From contig NZ_JAPMLQ010000001.1 in assembly GCF_026410305.1 (NCBI RefSeq), positions 704,435-768,434 of the forward strand: a DNA stretch of 64,000 nt, in the 5' to 3' direction. Under the pieces are notes generated by a model. That model was given only the letters and a program-made list of their open reading frames with translations. It was not told the origin of the DNA and did not search any database. The number at the start of each line of letters is the position of its first letter. Within the stretch, counting starts at the first letter, position 1. Source of the DNA: Sulfitobacter sp. F26204. Its GTDB lineage: Bacteria > Pseudomonadota > Alphaproteobacteria > Rhodobacterales > Rhodobacteraceae. Of this stretch, positions 62,980 to 64,000 are shown piece by piece. Position numbers and translations under genes: made by a program.

Positions 62980-63813
62980 ATGACCTATGAAGTACTCGGG
63001 GCGGGTGCCCTCGATTATCTACCTTGCCGATATGGCAAGTCCAAACTCCTGTTTCGCGGGCCGAGGCGGGATTTGACCAAACCCTATCTCGCTTTTGTCG
63101 GGGCGACCGAAACCTATGGAAAGTTCATAGACAAGCCATTTCCTGCGCTGGTCGAGGAAGGATTGGGGCGCACTTGTGTGAATTTCGGCCAGATCAATGC
63201 GGGCATTGACGCCTTTTCAGTGGATCCTTTCGTCATCAAGGCGGCTTCAGAGGCCGAGATCGCCATCGTGCAGGTGATGGGCGCTCATAACATGAGCAAT
63301 CGTTTCTATGCGGTGCACCCTCGCCGCAATGATCGGTTTGTCACCACTTCGACATTGCTGCGCACCTTCTACCGTGAGGTGGATTTTGCCGACTTTCATT
63401 TCAATAAACATATGTTGAACTGTCTCAAAGAGGTCTCACCGGAACGTTTTTCCAAGGTGAGAGAGGAGTTGCAACAGGCATGGTTGGCGCGCATGCGCCT
63501 GATGTTGAAGCGGATTGATGGGAAATCAATTCTGCTGTGGTTTTCCGATCATGCACCAGAGGACGAATCGACCTCCTATCAGTACGGAATCGGGCGCGAC
63601 CCGCTGTTTGTGACACGCCAGATGATGGATGAAATCGCTCCATTCGCAACCCATGTGGTTGAGGTCGTGGCCTCACCCGCCGCTTTGGCCGAGGGCACAG
63701 AGCGGATGATCTTTGATGAACTGGATTTTCTGGCCGCCTCCGAACTCCTGGGCCCGAAGGCGCATCAAGAGGCTGCTGATGCCTTGATAGATGTGCTCAA
63801 CAACATGGCCTAA
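62980..63813 (+). CDS. DUF6473-family protein
   Basis: A 277-aa protein matching the Rhodobacterales DUF6473 pattern: YGKSKLLFRGPRRDLTKPYLAFVGATETYGKF, then LGRTCVNFGQINAGIDAF, then MGAHNMSNRFYAVHPRRNDRFV. The PYLAFVGATETYG segment resembles an SGNH/sulfotransferase-type fold, but its function is unknown. The ATG at 62980 (MTYEVLG) has weak GTG alternatives upstream. It lies between hbd (minus) and etfA (minus) and is transcribed the opposite way. Confidence 0.82.
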   Translation: MTYEVLGAGALDYLPCRYGKSKLLFRGPRRDLTKPYLAFVGATETYGKFIDKPFPALVEEGLGRTCVNFGQINAGIDAFSVDPFVIKAASEAEIAIVQVMGAHNMSNRFYAVHPRRNDRFVTTSTLLRTFYREVDFADFHFNKHMLNCLKEVSPERFSKVREELQQAWLARMRLMLKRIDGKSILLWFSDHAPEDESTSYQYGIGRDPLFVTRQMMDEIAPFATHVVEVVASPAALAEGTERMIFDELDFLAASELLGPKAHQEAADALIDVLNNMA

Positions 63814-63817
63814 CACA

Positions 63818-63845
63818 AAAGGCCCACCGTCACCGGCGGGCCTTT
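63818..63845. terminator. Bidirectional terminator between the DUF6473 gene and etfA
   Basis: AAAGGCCCaCCG and CGGcGGGCCTTT form a 12-position stem with one mismatch and a short loop. A-run on the left and T's on the right allow use from both convergent genes. Confidence 0.75.
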
Positions 63846-63869
63846 GCATCAAGAGAACCCTGATCGGGA

Positions 63870-64000
63870 TCAAAGTTTATTGAGCATTTCCGGCACGGCC
63901 TCGAAAAGGTCCGCGACGAGTCCGAAGTCAGCGACCTGGAAGATCGGGGCTTCTTCGTCCTTGTTGATGGCGACGATGATCTTGCTGTCTTTCATGCCGG
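63870..64000 (-). CDS. etfA: Electron-transfer flavoprotein alpha subunit, 3' end
   Basis: The last 43 residues of EtfA, read leftwards from the right edge: [32 protein letters not shown], then [10 protein letters not shown] and TGA. This is the FAD-domain terminus of the alpha subunit, which carries electrons from acyl-CoA dehydrogenases such as Mcd to the quinone pool. The rest lies outside the window. Confidence 0.95.
   Translation of the reverse strand, partial: GMKDSKIIVAINKDEEAPIFQVADFGLVADLFEAVPEMLNKL

Noticed and set aside
1..64000. tRNA, rRNA, CRISPR arrays, insertion sequences or prophage
   Set aside because: No T-loop/acceptor patterns, spaced direct repeats, transposase or phage gene signatures were seen on either strand.

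Overview
The window is chromosomal DNA of an alphaproteobacterium, most likely a marine Rhodobacterales (Roseobacter-group) species. The evidence is the MipZ division-site ATPase, a split ATP synthase with an F0-only operon carrying both b and b' subunits, the ChvG-ChvI / HprK / PTS cluster beside pckA, a methylsuccinyl-CoA dehydrogenase of the ethylmalonyl-CoA pathway, three peptide deformylases next to fmt, DUF6473 and DUF1491 proteins, and the moderately GC-rich, tightly packed layout with many 4-bp ATGA overlaps. I see no prophage, insertion sequence, CRISPR array, rRNA or tRNA. Almost everything looks like core chromosome.

Layout. 0-6 kb: a lone Tat-exported peptide-type binding protein, a DMT exporter, mipZ, and a small operon (secreted protein, ABM-domain monooxygenase, AraC regulator). 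6-13.1 kb (minus strand): the translation/secretion locus ffh, two GNATs, chorismate mutase, rpsP, two very small ORFs, rimM, a sulfotransferase-like gene, trmD, rplS, rpmE. 13-17 kb: regulators (two LysR, one ArsR), a second DMT exporter and a DUF1127-like ORF. 17.4-20 kb: atpI-atpB-atpE-atpF'-atpF with a clear terminator. 20-30 kb: GntR regulator, lipoprotein, smc, rhodanese, lytic transglycosylase, cobD-cobC, a degenerate receiver protein, glutathionyl-hydroquinone reductase. 30-36 kb: fatty-acid desaturase, MalY/PatB-type lyase, def-def-def-like-fmt, small membrane proteins. 36-39.6 kb (minus): NYN-domain protein, ispH, DUF3429, methyltransferase, rnhA, YicG-type channel. 39.7-48.5 kb (plus): folK, rpoZ, rsh, DUF2062, pdxJ, acpS, lepB, rnc, era, DUF1491, recO. 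48.5-52.5 kb: META-domain protein, TetR, mcd, TauE-type permease, XRE regulator. 52.6-54.4 kb: an uncharacterised pair (N-terminal LysR-like HTH protein and GNAT-like protein). 54.5-62 kb: pckA, chvI-chvG-hprK-rapZ-EIIA-HPr, an acyltransferase. 62-64 kb: 3-hydroxybutyryl-CoA dehydrogenase, DUF6473 protein, 3' end of etfA.

The most interesting leads are: (1) the 52.2-54.4 kb cluster of XRE regulator, HTH protein with an unrecognised sensor-like C-terminus, and GNAT-like protein whose Shine-Dalgarno lies inside a 10-bp hairpin; (2) a third deformylase paralogue whose catalytic HExxH motif reads HQIDH; (3) an exact 22-bp repeat at two intergenic sites 11.7 kb apart, both reading start-SLKAR-stop; (4) an orphan intrinsic terminator in a gene-free stretch, suggesting a small RNA; (5) a 37-residue ORF stop-start coupled to a 49-residue membrane protein upstream of rimM; (6) a pseudo-receiver response-regulator protein. 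All starts were chosen by eye and none was checked by database search.
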